From Funneliformis mosseae (Eukaryota; Glomeromycota; Glomeromycetes; Glomerales; Glomeraceae), in contig CAJVPP010002213.1 in assembly GCA_910592005.1 (NCBI GenBank), positions 1 through 15,832 of the forward strand: a DNA stretch of 15,832 nucleotides, given 5' to 3'. A program made the translations under genes and the position numbers. This document shows positions 8,690 through 15,832 of this stretch, in pieces. The notes below the pieces were generated by a model. It was not told where the DNA came from and searched no databases. It saw only the letters and a program-made list of their open reading frames with translations. Each line of letters opens with the position of its first letter. Position 1 is the first letter of the stretch.

Positions 8690-9640
8690 TTCTTTAGAAT
8701 TGAACATGAATTTGGACTTGGATTTCAGAATTTAGAATTAAAAGATATGTTGGAATAGAGGGTAAATTCAATTTTTTTTTGGAATGTTACTAATATTTCT
8801 TTCTTTCTTTTCTTTAGGAAACGCCTTTTTGGACCTGGATTTCAGCTTAGGTTATAAAAGTAAGTTAAATGTGAGTTTTTTTTTGTTTTTCTTTGTCTTT
8901 CTTTATCTTTAGAATGCTATTAACATTTCTTTTGCTTCTTTTCTTTAGGAAACCTGGATTTTAGCTTGAACTATAAAGGTAAGTAGTGTGGAAATATTGT
9001 TTTTATTTCTTCTTTATCTTTAGAATGTCATTAACATTCCTTTTACTTTTTTTCTTTAGAGACGCCTTCCTGGATCTGGATTTTGGCTTGGACTATGAAG
9101 GTAAGTGGTGTGAGAGTATTGTTTTTGTTTCTTTTTTGTCTTTGAAATGCCATTAATGTTTCTTTTATTTCTTTTTTTTAGGAAACACCTTCCTAAACCT
9201 GGATTTTAGCTTGAATTATGAAGGTAAGGTGGTGTGAGAAGATTGTTTTTGTTTCTTTATCTTTGAAATGCCATTAGCGTTCCTTTTGCTTCTTTTTTGT
9301 GAGATTTTTATTTTTCTTTGTCTTTAAAACGCTATTAATGTTTCTTTTGCTTCTTTTTTTAGGGGACGCTACCTAGATCTGAATTTTGACTTAGGTCATA
9401 AAGGTAAATTATAGTGGGTTTTTTATTTTCTTTTTTGTTTTTAGAATATCATTACCAGTTCTTTTGCTTATTTTCTTTAAGGAATGCCTTTCTAGACCTG
9501 AATTTTGACTTGGACTATGAAAGATAAGTTGGAAGGGTGTTTTTTTCATTTTTTATTTATTTTTCTTTAAAAATTATTTACATTTCTTTTTTTTTTTTCT
9601 TTAAGATACTTTCCTAAATCTGAATTTTAGAATTTTGGAA
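8690..9640 (+). repeat. Tandem array of micro-exon-like units, period about 110-130 bp
   Basis: Eight cores start at 8698, 8818, 8949, 9060, 9182, 9363, 9482 and about 9606; a ninth unit near 9297 lacks its core. A typical unit is a pyrimidine tract ending CTTTAG, a 42-nt core, GTAAGT, about 80 bp of T-rich sequence and a branch-like ATTAAC 22-30 bases before the next AG. Core lengths are 64, 42, 30, 41, 42, 41 and 42 nt. Donors are at 8762, 8860, 8979, 9101, 9224 and 9404; copy 7 has ATAAGT instead. In one frame each core encodes NAFLDLDFSLxYE-like peptides, and a 42-nt core keeps that frame if spliced to the next. The first and last copies are the most diverged. Whether it is transcribed or spliced cannot be told from sequence. 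I have a memory of similar LDLDF repeats in Rhizophagus annotations, unverified. Confidence 0.8.
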
Positions 9641-10005
9641 AGGAAAATTTTTATTTATTTATTTTTTATTTAGAACTTTTGCTTCTTTTTTAAAAAATAG
9701 AAATCTTTAAAATTATGAGTTTAGGTTTACAATAAGTTTTATAATATTTTAATAAAATAATAAGTTATTTATAGAAAATTTCTTAGTTTACATAAGGTGT
9801 GTAAATCCAGATCGCCAAATACGTGACTGTTACATTTATATTATTTTTGTTAACATCATCAAATACGTGACTGTTACATTTTATTGAGTCTTATCTTATT
9901 ACAGTATTACACAAGTTCGTGATTATAATAGCAAAATAAATCACATTATTTTTGTTAATTTGCTTCTTTCTCACTTTTATTTTTTCACACTTTTAATCCT
10001 ACAAA
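9641..10005. other. Spacer 5' of the MULE with a short direct duplication
   Basis: No gene. The first 150 bp are AT-rich. A 44-bp-spaced direct repeat follows (separate entry). A third, weaker echo (TTCGTGATTATAATAG, then TTATTTTTGTTAA) extends to about 9960. This stretch probably includes the 5' non-coding end of the MULE. I found no matching inverted repeat downstream of the transposase. Confidence 0.4.
9815..9882 (+). repeat. Direct repeat AAATACGTGACTGTTACATT, two copies
   Basis: AAATACGTGACTGTTACATT occurs at 9817-9836 and again at 9861-9880, each followed by AT-rich spacer. The TACGTGAC core resembles an E-box or bZIP-type site. Position, 130-190 bp before the transposase ATG, allows either a promoter element or terminal-repeat debris. 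Confidence 0.7.
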
Positions 10006-10106
10006 ATGTCTGATGAAAATCATGAAAATATCTTTTTTTGATAATCAAAATGCTAATACTTCTTCGACTTCATTTCATCACATAATATATTTTACTTTTT
10101 CATTCT

Positions 10107-10166
10107 GTATCACTTGCTAACTTATTGAAATTTAGTAGACGGCTAATCAAACGTGTTTTTTAATAG
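10107..10166 (+). other. Possible 5' intron of the MULE gene
   Basis: A donor-like GTATCA at 10107 and acceptor TTTTTTAATAG ending at 10166 bracket 60 bp with branch-like GCTAAC and GCTAATC. The coding similarity resumes at 10167 (GATTCTGAGTC, reading DSESNLAIFKDASYDDEN). Exon 1 is frameshifted in a T run near 10030-10039, so the donor cannot be confirmed by frame. Confidence 0.3.
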
Positions 10167-11649
10167 GATTCTGAGTCAAACTTGGCAATATTTAAAGATG
10201 CTTCATACGATGATGAAAATAGACCAAATGAACTATCAGAATTTTTGAAATTGATCCCTGGACTTACCTTTACTAGCTAGGATGAATTCAAGAATTGGAT
10301 CAATAGATTTGTATTAAAAGAGAGTTTTGATTATAAAATTAGAATAAGTGAAAAGGTTCAAGGTATGGTACGAAGAGCTGTTTACGAATGTATCAAGTTC
10401 AGCTCACATATTTCACAGGTTACTTCAGATCTGACCAAGTGATATAATGCTTATTCATTACGAACACTGTATCCTTAGAAACTAAATGTCACGTATCTAA
10501 AAATAAGTGATATTGTAAAAATTAATTCATTTAATAACGAACATAATCACCTTTTACATTAATGATTTGTGAAATATCACTACAGTTTTATAAGTTAATG
10601 TCTAAAATATTGCCAGATATAGAAAAATATGTTATTCAAGGGTAGATGGATTTGGGATCTATCTATCCTTTGCTTAGACATGATTATCCAAATTATCTTA
10701 TTTATAAGAAGGACTTATATAACACGATTTATCAATTTTGTTAGAAAAACAATCCAGAAGATGCAGATGCTTCTCAGATACTTCAGCTATTACTAGAATG
10801 GAAGGATTTAGAACCACTCTGAATTGTAAAGCCTTGATTGGAACCTGTCTCAAGAAAACTAACCTCCCTTTTATGGATGTTTCCCATACAAAGAGAGTTA
10901 TATAGCAAGTTCAATGATGTTTTAATAGTTGATTTTACTTATAACACCAACCAATTCTGGATGATGCTTTGTATTATAACTGTAATTGATAATAACTACA
11001 AGACTAGGATTGTGGCATATGCTATAATTAAAGATGAAATACTAGATACCTATCAATAGATATTTAACACCATACTTACTGAAACTAGCATCTCTTCTGG
11101 AATCATCTTTACTGACTCAGATCCTTCTATGATTCGATCGATTAAGGATATTTATTCTGATATCTGACACTTATTATGCATTTTCCATATTGATTTAAAC
11201 CTTCAGAAAAAACTCAAAGGAAAACTGGGCAATTATTTTGAGAAATTTCGTCATAAGTTTTATGTATATAAGAATTCTTTATGTGAGAAACTGTTTGAGC
11301 TTCGATGGAATCAGTTGATTGATAAATATTCAATAGCAGTAAAATATCTGTCTGATATACTTTATGTTAATAAAGAATCATAAGCAATACCTTGAATACA
11401 TAAATGGTTTACTACTAGGATACAGAATACACAGAAAATCAAATTAATCAACAAACATGTATATGATAAAGTTGATCGAGCTATATCATTATATAATCTA
11501 TTACTTAGTATCAAGGATTATATTAGAAATGAAAAACATCTTGAAAGATTTGAATCTGAATGAAATGCTTTACCTAAAATCAGCATGCTAATGTTGAATA
11601 CAAGGTTCTTCGATTAAGTAGATGATATTATTAAAACTTTTTTAACATA

Positions 11650-11808
11650 TAGGACCTTTGCAATAGAAAGGGAAAAAACTGCCAGAAAAAATCAATTTTA
11701 CTTTTATATGCTAAATATGATTTTTAAGTTAAAATATGTTCAGATTTAGCATTAACTCAATTTTTATTTTTTCTAGCCGTTTCTCCCTTTTCTATTGCAA
11801 AGGTTCTA
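11650..11808. mobile_element. 159-bp fold-back MITE inside the MULE ORF
   Basis: Left end TAGGACCTTTGCAATAGAAA and right end (reverse complement) TAGAACCTTTGCAATAGAAA start inverted repeats of about 43 bp. GCTAAAT boxes continue the pairing inward to a palindromic centre, so nearly the whole element folds back. TA flanks both sides (11648-11649 and 11809-11810). Removing element plus one TA gives aca-tat-gtg-ata-ctt, which restores the MULE frame (TFLT to VILGK). It is non-autonomous, Tc1/mariner-like by its TA target, and inserted after the MULE arrived. Confidence 0.88.
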
Positions 11809-11898
11809 TATGTGATACTTGGAAAATAAAGATCACAAATGAACCAATCTATATATTATGATATTAATCGAATCACAGAATAGCAGCATTTGATAGAT

Positions 11899-11973
11899 GT
11901 AAGTTACCTTCAGAGGTAAAGCATGAAGTTATTTTGATCTTACAACTATGATTCATATTTTTATTTTTTATAG
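11899..11973 (+). other. MULE intron, 75 bp
   Basis: Donor GTAAGT at 11899 directly after the codons for QHLID, acceptor TTTTTTATAG ending at 11973, and an AT-rich body with a T-rich 3' end. The coding sequence resumes TKIDNEEMSVGIRE. This is the position where the reading frame breaks if the segment is left in. Confidence 0.65.
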
Positions 11974-12821
11974 ACGAAAATTGATAATGAAGAAATGAGC
12001 GTTGGAATTAGAGAATAAGAACAGAATACATGACAAATTCTTTTTTGATCATTAGCTAGAATCATACCACTAGAAGCTATTCTAGAAGTATAGCATGTAT
12101 GAGCAACTGAAACCTAAAGAATAAGTTATTATGTAATTCTACTTAATGAAGAAACATATATATGTACCTGCCTTCTCTTAATCAATAAAGAATTGATATA
12201 TCAATACTTCTTTCATGTTAGCACTTACTCTCAAAATGCCACCTTTCATATAAGCATAATTCTGAGTTGATAGTACTTGAATACTAATATTCAACTGGAT
12301 GATCTTTTGCAAAAATATCCTTCCATTCTGGTATATGATACAACGCAATTAGATAGTTTTGAATTCAACTTCTATCATTTTTTTTCGATTTGATTTGATT
12401 CACTTAGTTTTCAATCATCTCAAAAATCAACCAAAACCATCTATGTAGAATTATTTGGATTATCAAAGAAGGTTATCGACTATGCTTTTAAGGCTGATAT
12501 ATGACATGAGTTATTGAACATACTAAAGACTTTTATTTATGATGCACAAAACAAAATGAACAATCAAGAAACAGAAACAGAAACTTTTTTTAATATTAAT
12601 AATCCTGCTATTATCAAACATAAAGGAAGACCTCTAAAAAGGTTCAAATCAAATGCTGAAAGTCTGTATCTAAGCAGGAAAAGCAAGTTTTAAGAGATAG
12701 TATTAACATTATAGAAGAAGAGACAAATGAGATAAATAGTACAATAGGCTAAAAATGTGGGAAGTATAAGCAATACGAATATTATGCAAAGACGTGTCAA
12801 AATGTAGTTTAATTAATTCTG

Positions 12822-12847
12822 AGCATATATGTATAGCATATATGTAT
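12822..12847. repeat. 13-bp tandem duplication after the MULE stop
   Basis: AGCATATATGTAT is repeated exactly twice without a gap, 10 bp after the MULE stop codon. Simple local duplication. Confidence 0.8.
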
Positions 12848-12886
12848 GTAAATATCATAATTGTATGTATGCATTTTATTTTTTGT

Positions 12887-12892
12887 AATAAA
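12887..12892 (+). terminator. Polyadenylation-like AATAAA after the MULE
   Basis: AATAAA lies 75 bp after the transposase stop and follows a T-rich stretch (TTTTATTTTTTG), a reasonable 3'-end signal. In DNA this AT-rich the hexamer is common, so support is positional only. Confidence 0.35.
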
Positions 12893-12907
12893 TCTATCCA
12901 GTTTAAA

Positions 12908-12980
12908 GTCACGTGATATTATTTAGTTAAAAATTCAGATTTTATAAATCACGTGATATAATTTATAAATTACATGATAC
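12908..12980. repeat. Cluster of CACGTGATAT repeats 3' of the MULE
   Basis: TCACGTGATATTATTTA (12909-12925) and TCACGTGATATAATTTA (12949-12965) are followed by a decayed third copy TTACATGATAC (12970-12980, CACGTG changed to CACATG/ACATG type). CACGTG is the palindromic E-box core. They may be MULE subterminal repeats or regulatory sites; a short AT spacer separates copies. Confidence 0.6.
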
Positions 12981-13098
12981 AGGTTTATATATGCGTGTAT
13001 AAATAGCAATTGCTTTTTTTTTTAATTATAATTAAAATATAAAGATTATAATTTGCTTAATAGTTAAAATTTTGCAAATAATTAATAAATATTAAATA

Positions 13099-13126
13099 TA
13101 CTACCTGAAAATAAGTTTACGCGGTT
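13099..13126 (+). repeat. Left TIR of the Tc1 element
   Basis: 28 bp starting TACTACCTG, the counterpart of 14400-14427. The first base is T where the right end has C. The outermost base of this copy is therefore probably mutated. Confidence 0.85.
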
Positions 13127-13177
13127 TTGAAAAAATAGTAAATAAATTTGTGCAGTTTTGAAAAAATAGTTTATTAT
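13116..13177 (+). repeat. 31-bp tandem duplication inside the left end
   Basis: Two adjacent copies (13116-13146 and 13147-13177) share GGTTTTGAAAAAATAGT / AGTTTTGAAAAAATAGT. They differ mainly by transitions (TTTACGCGG versus TTTGTGCAG). The duplication makes the left subterminal region longer than the right one and may have altered transposase binding. Role inferred only. Confidence 0.7.
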
Positions 13178-13196
13178 TATTTTTTTTAATAAAATA

Positions 13197-14228
13197 TTAA
13201 TACCTAGTTAGCTAACCATTATTGGCAATACATGCTTCTATTCTTTGAGACATACTATCAATTAATTTTAGGTAAGTTTCTTACAGAATTTTTTTCCATT
13301 CTTCTTTTAGTTATACTTCTAAATCTGCAGGTTTTTAGACAAATCTGAATGGTTACACAACAAATATTCAAGATGATCCCAAAGATGCTTAATGTAATTC
13401 AAATCTGGAGATTGAGTAGGCTAGTTAATTAACATTTTAATTTTTTTTTAGCAACCCATACTTTAACATCATTAGCTGTATGAATAGATGTATTATCGTA
13501 CTGAAATTTGTAAGATCAATTACAAAACTTTGAATCAATAAATGGTAACAGATTATTATCTAAGATTTTTATATAATTATACTGATTGATTATTCCTTCT
13601 ATTTTCACTAAAGGACCCAATTCTTTGCTTGAAAAATATCCCTAAACTATAACTCTACCATCATTATATTTAATGGATGGATTCAGATTTTTAATATTAA
13701 AATGAGTATCTGGTTCACGCTAAATTCAAGAAAGACCATCATTATGAAAAAAGTAAACTTTGATTTGTCGCTCTATATGACATTTCTCCATTGTTGTACT
13801 GTCTAATTTTGTCTTTCTAAGTAATATTTTAGCCATTTTTGGCGTTAATTTTCATTTAAAAATGGTTTTTTTGCAGCTCGATAAAAATTATATCCAATTT
13901 AATGCAAATTCTTCTGAATTGTTTTGGTACAAATATCTTGACCAGTTGTTGCTGAAAATTTCTTTTATATTATATCAACTAAAGCTTTATTATTTTTTAT
14001 AACAATTTTTTTTAAAATTTTGCAATCTTTATCATCAAGTAATAGAGGTCGACCACTTCTTTTTTTACTTAACATGTTATTTGAATCTCTATATCATTGA
14101 ATTATTATTCTAACTGTGTACTCTGATCAATTCATAATTTTAACAATATCGGACTTTCTGTGGTCATTTTTATATAATCTGATTATTTGTGCTCATTCAA
14201 TAACAGTAAATTCAGAATTTTTACCCAT
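13197..14228 (-). pseudogene. Tc1/mariner transposase pseudogene
   Basis: Minus strand from ATG 14228-14226 to TAA 13199-13197, 344 codons, the family's usual length. Residues 1-57 form the paired helix-turn-helix domain, followed by the linker motif SGRP (residues 58-61). The core shows RQKWL, then TVQQWRNVI-stop-SDKSKF with catalytic D at residue 154, FQYDNTSIHTA with the second D (13497-13495) and QSPDLNYIKHLWDHL with the third D (13405-13403). The C-terminus keeps IDSMSQRIEACIANNG and ends TRY, as in Tc1. Stops at codons 12, 34 and 45 (TGA), 88, 110 and 128 (TAA), and 142 and 152 (TAG) fall mostly on expected Trp or Gln. At least three small frameshifts occur: in a T run after SDKSKF, near the third D, and near the C-terminus. 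Inactive. Confidence 0.9.
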
Positions 14229-14399
14229 TTTGTTAAAAATAAGTTGTTAGATTGATTATCATTACGTTATATTTATTTATGTTTATAATTATTTTTATTT
14301 TGTATATGTTACAATAACAAACAGTTATATAAACAAGAATCAAAGTATCAAAATCAATTGATTTTATTATATACAATTTTAAATAAAATTCAAAAAACT

Positions 14400-14427
14400 A
14401 ACTGTGCAAACTTATTTTCAGGTAGTG
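14400..14427 (-). repeat. Right TIR of the Tc1 element
   Basis: Reverse complement begins CACTACCTGAAAATAAGTTT. It is followed by TA. This end preserves C and G at sites where the left end has T and A, so it is probably closer to the ancestral sequence. Confidence 0.85.
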
Positions 14428-14429
14428 TA

Positions 14430-15741
14430 TCATTATTAAATGTAAATAATTTATCAATTATTTTATTGATTTTAATGATACTTTATAATAATATCTTATA
14501 ATTTATACAAAAAATATATTTAAAAAAATAAAGTATGATAAAAATAATTTTTAATATTAAATTGTACCTAAATATTTCTGTTAAATACCTAATTTATTTA
14601 AAATCATAAATTACAATAATCAATTGTAATCAGAATTTTATAAAATTTTAGAATAAATGCAATTCAACTTAATAATTAACTTTATTTAATAATAAAAGAC
14701 AAATTAATTATTAAATAAAAACTTTATTTAGAAATATATTTCTATATTTATTATTGTAATTTACAGTTATCTACTAATTTTTCTAGGTAATATATATATA
14801 ATAATTATTAATTTATTATATATATAAGATATTATATCATATACTTTACTAAAAATCTATAATAGATCAGGTTTAATGCAAGAATCTGATCAAATATTAA
14901 TATATTAAATTAAGCATTTTTTTTACAGATTTTTTTTAAAAAATGCTTATTTTTAGATAATATAAAAATTAAAGATACTTATTTTTAGAAATATATAATA
15001 ATTCTTTTTTTTTTAAAAAAAAAAATTAAAATAAAAAAAATTCAGTTTTTTAATAATTTTTATTTTGATCTTTATTTTGATTCAATAAAGATCTTTGTAT
15101 AATAAAAAATAATTAATAAAAAGCTTACTTTTTTAATATTCTATTTATCTTAATAAAAAATTAAAATTTTATTTTTATAATTTTTTTAAAATAATAATAT
15201 GTATATTTAATATATATATAGAAAGGTATAAAAGTTAATTTAAATATATATTATAAGTATTGATTATAGGATTCTATACTAATTTAACTTAATTTCTTTA
15301 TATAATTTTTTAATTATAAGTATATTATTATAAAAAAATTACTAATTTCTTTAGAATTTTATTTTTATTAGAATAACTAATATAATATAAAAGAATAAGT
15401 TAATTTAAAATAAAAATTTTTTTTTATAATAGATTCTATCTTATTATATATATATATATTATAATTATATTAAATAAAATAAATAAAATAATTATGTAAT
15501 TTAATAATTTATTTATTGAAATATTAGATAATAAATTAATAAATTGAAAATTGAAAATATTAGATTTTATTATAAATAAAAATTTTAAAAATATTATCTA
15601 AGAATTAATTAATAATAAATATTATTAATAATTTTTTTGCTTTTATTTTTTTTTGATTATAAATCTTGCTAAATAATAATATAATTATAAAAATAAAATC
15701 AAATACTCATTAATATAGAATTATAAAAAAATAATTAAAAG
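14430..15741. other. AT desert, no gene seen
   Basis: About 1.3 kb of extreme AT richness with TATATA runs and homopolymers. The clearest structure is a perfect 11-bp stem, AAGCATTTTTT (14912-14922) and AAAAAATGCTT (14938-14948) with a 15-nt loop. A weaker pair is AAATTACAATAA (about 14609) against ATTGTAATTT (about 14752). No reading frame, RNA gene or splice-bounded exon can be defended. Confidence 0.5.
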
Positions 15742-15743
15742 TA

Positions 15744-15832
15744 CAGAGGGTCACTAAAAGTCTCTGAACACTTTTTGGGATAACATAAAACTCAAAATTT
15801 AAAGTTAAAACTGAGAAAAATCAATATTATTT
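15744..15832. mobile_element. Probable terminus of a second Tc1-like element, cut by the window
   Basis: After a TA (15742-15743) the AT desert stops abruptly and CAGAGGGTCACTAAAAGTCT begins, followed by CTGAACACTTTTTGGG. A TA-flanked CAGAGGG start with this non-AT composition is typical of a Tc1/mariner inverted-repeat end. The opposite end lies outside the window, so it cannot be confirmed here. Confidence 0.45.

Larger units (their letters stand above)
10006..12812 (+). pseudogene. MULE transposase pseudogene (FAR1-type, DDE)
   Basis: From ATG 10006 to TAA 12810-12812 this follows the layout of fungal Mutator-like transposases. The N-terminal WRKY-GCM1-like finger is at about 10280-10560 and keeps the final His pair (EHNH) but loses later Cys positions. 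The MULE catalytic core has D in VDFTYNTN (10931), D in FTDSDPSM (11114), the C..H signature LCIFHID (11177) and E in LFELRWNQL (11297). The SWIM finger at about 12163 retains CTC, but its Cys-x-His half now reads Tyr-x-Tyr. An AT-hook-like GRP (12625) and a broken C-terminal zinc knuckle (CGKYKQY..KTC) follow. More than 20 in-frame stops, mostly at Trp/Gln/Arg positions (for example DTYQ-stop-IF), several frameshifts (one near 10555) and a MITE insertion kill it. At least one intron (11899-11973) is evident; another probably precedes 10167. Confidence 0.88.
13099..14427 (-). mobile_element. Complete Tc1/mariner element, 1329 bp
   Basis: The ends read TACTACCTGAAAATAAGTTT (13099 onward) and, from the right, CACTACCTGAAAATAAGTTT (14427 inward). 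About 28 bp of terminal inverted repeat match at 24 positions and all four differences are transitions. TA duplicates flank the element at 13097-13098 and 14428-14429. It carries one transposase gene on the minus strand spanning most of its length. Size, TIRs, TA target and gene content are those of a Tc1-like DNA transposon. All parts are present, so this copy inserted as a full element and died by point mutation and small indels. Confidence 0.92.

Noticed and set aside
8690..9640. CRISPR array
   Set aside because: Units differ in both core and spacer, have no short perfect repeats with unique spacers, carry splice signals, and the DNA is eukaryotic.
12709..12912. Minus-strand 67-codon ORF
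   Set aside because: Antisense to the MULE C-terminal knuckle and its 3' flank; the plus strand explains it.
14430..15741. Mitochondrial insertion, suggested by extreme AT content
   Set aside because: No tRNA, rRNA or mitochondrial protein fragment can be recognised; composition alone is not evidence.
1..15832. A reassigned genetic code (stops read as Gln or Trp)
   Set aside because: TAG and TAA both appear at expected Trp positions as well as at Gln, TGA at Trp and Arg, and frameshifts are also present. A single code change cannot explain all three; C-to-T and G-to-A mutation does.

Overview
The window is eukaryotic, very AT-rich DNA (long A/T runs, GT-AG introns of about 55-90 bp, dense transposon debris) with no bacterial operons, no intact long ORF and no recognisable housekeeping gene. 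The MULE and Tc1/mariner relics and a dispersed 'NIDDYHNIH' protein family look most like what is seen in Glomeromycotina (arbuscular mycorrhizal fungi such as Rhizophagus or Gigaspora). That assignment is inferred from family memory; nothing in the window proves it.

Layout, left to right. 1-443: end of a lysine/glutamate-rich ORF relic (+). 874-1515: a frame-intact coiled-coil gene (-) interrupted only by nonsense codons. 2210-2577: a 9-bp minisatellite and a TATA-containing, LTR- or promoter-like stretch. 2879-4202: three coding fragments of what looks like one decayed gene (-). 5311-5789: a 479-bp fold-back MITE with TA target duplications. 6571-8515: a decayed spliced gene (+) whose single intron exactly joins two reading frames, truncated next to a GATC-rich inverted repeat. 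8690-9640: a tandem array of about 120-bp units, each looking like a micro-exon with acceptor, donor, branch-point-like box and pyrimidine tract. 10006-12812: a nearly full-length MULE (FAR1-type) transposase pseudogene carrying a 159-bp fold-back MITE in its coding region. 13099-14427: a complete Tc1/mariner copy with terminal inverted repeats and TA duplications, transposase dead. 14430-15741: AT desert. 15744-end: probable terminus of a second Tc1-like element.

The unifying theme is mutation. Most in-frame stops lie where Gln, Trp or Arg is expected, and paired repeat arms differ almost only by C/T and G/A. This fits cytosine deamination or a RIP-like process acting on repeats. One internal protein repeat shows it directly: a CAA codon in one copy is TAA in the next. 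The genes do not form a pathway; they form a nested, layered transposon graveyard. The exon-like array is the item most worth following up.
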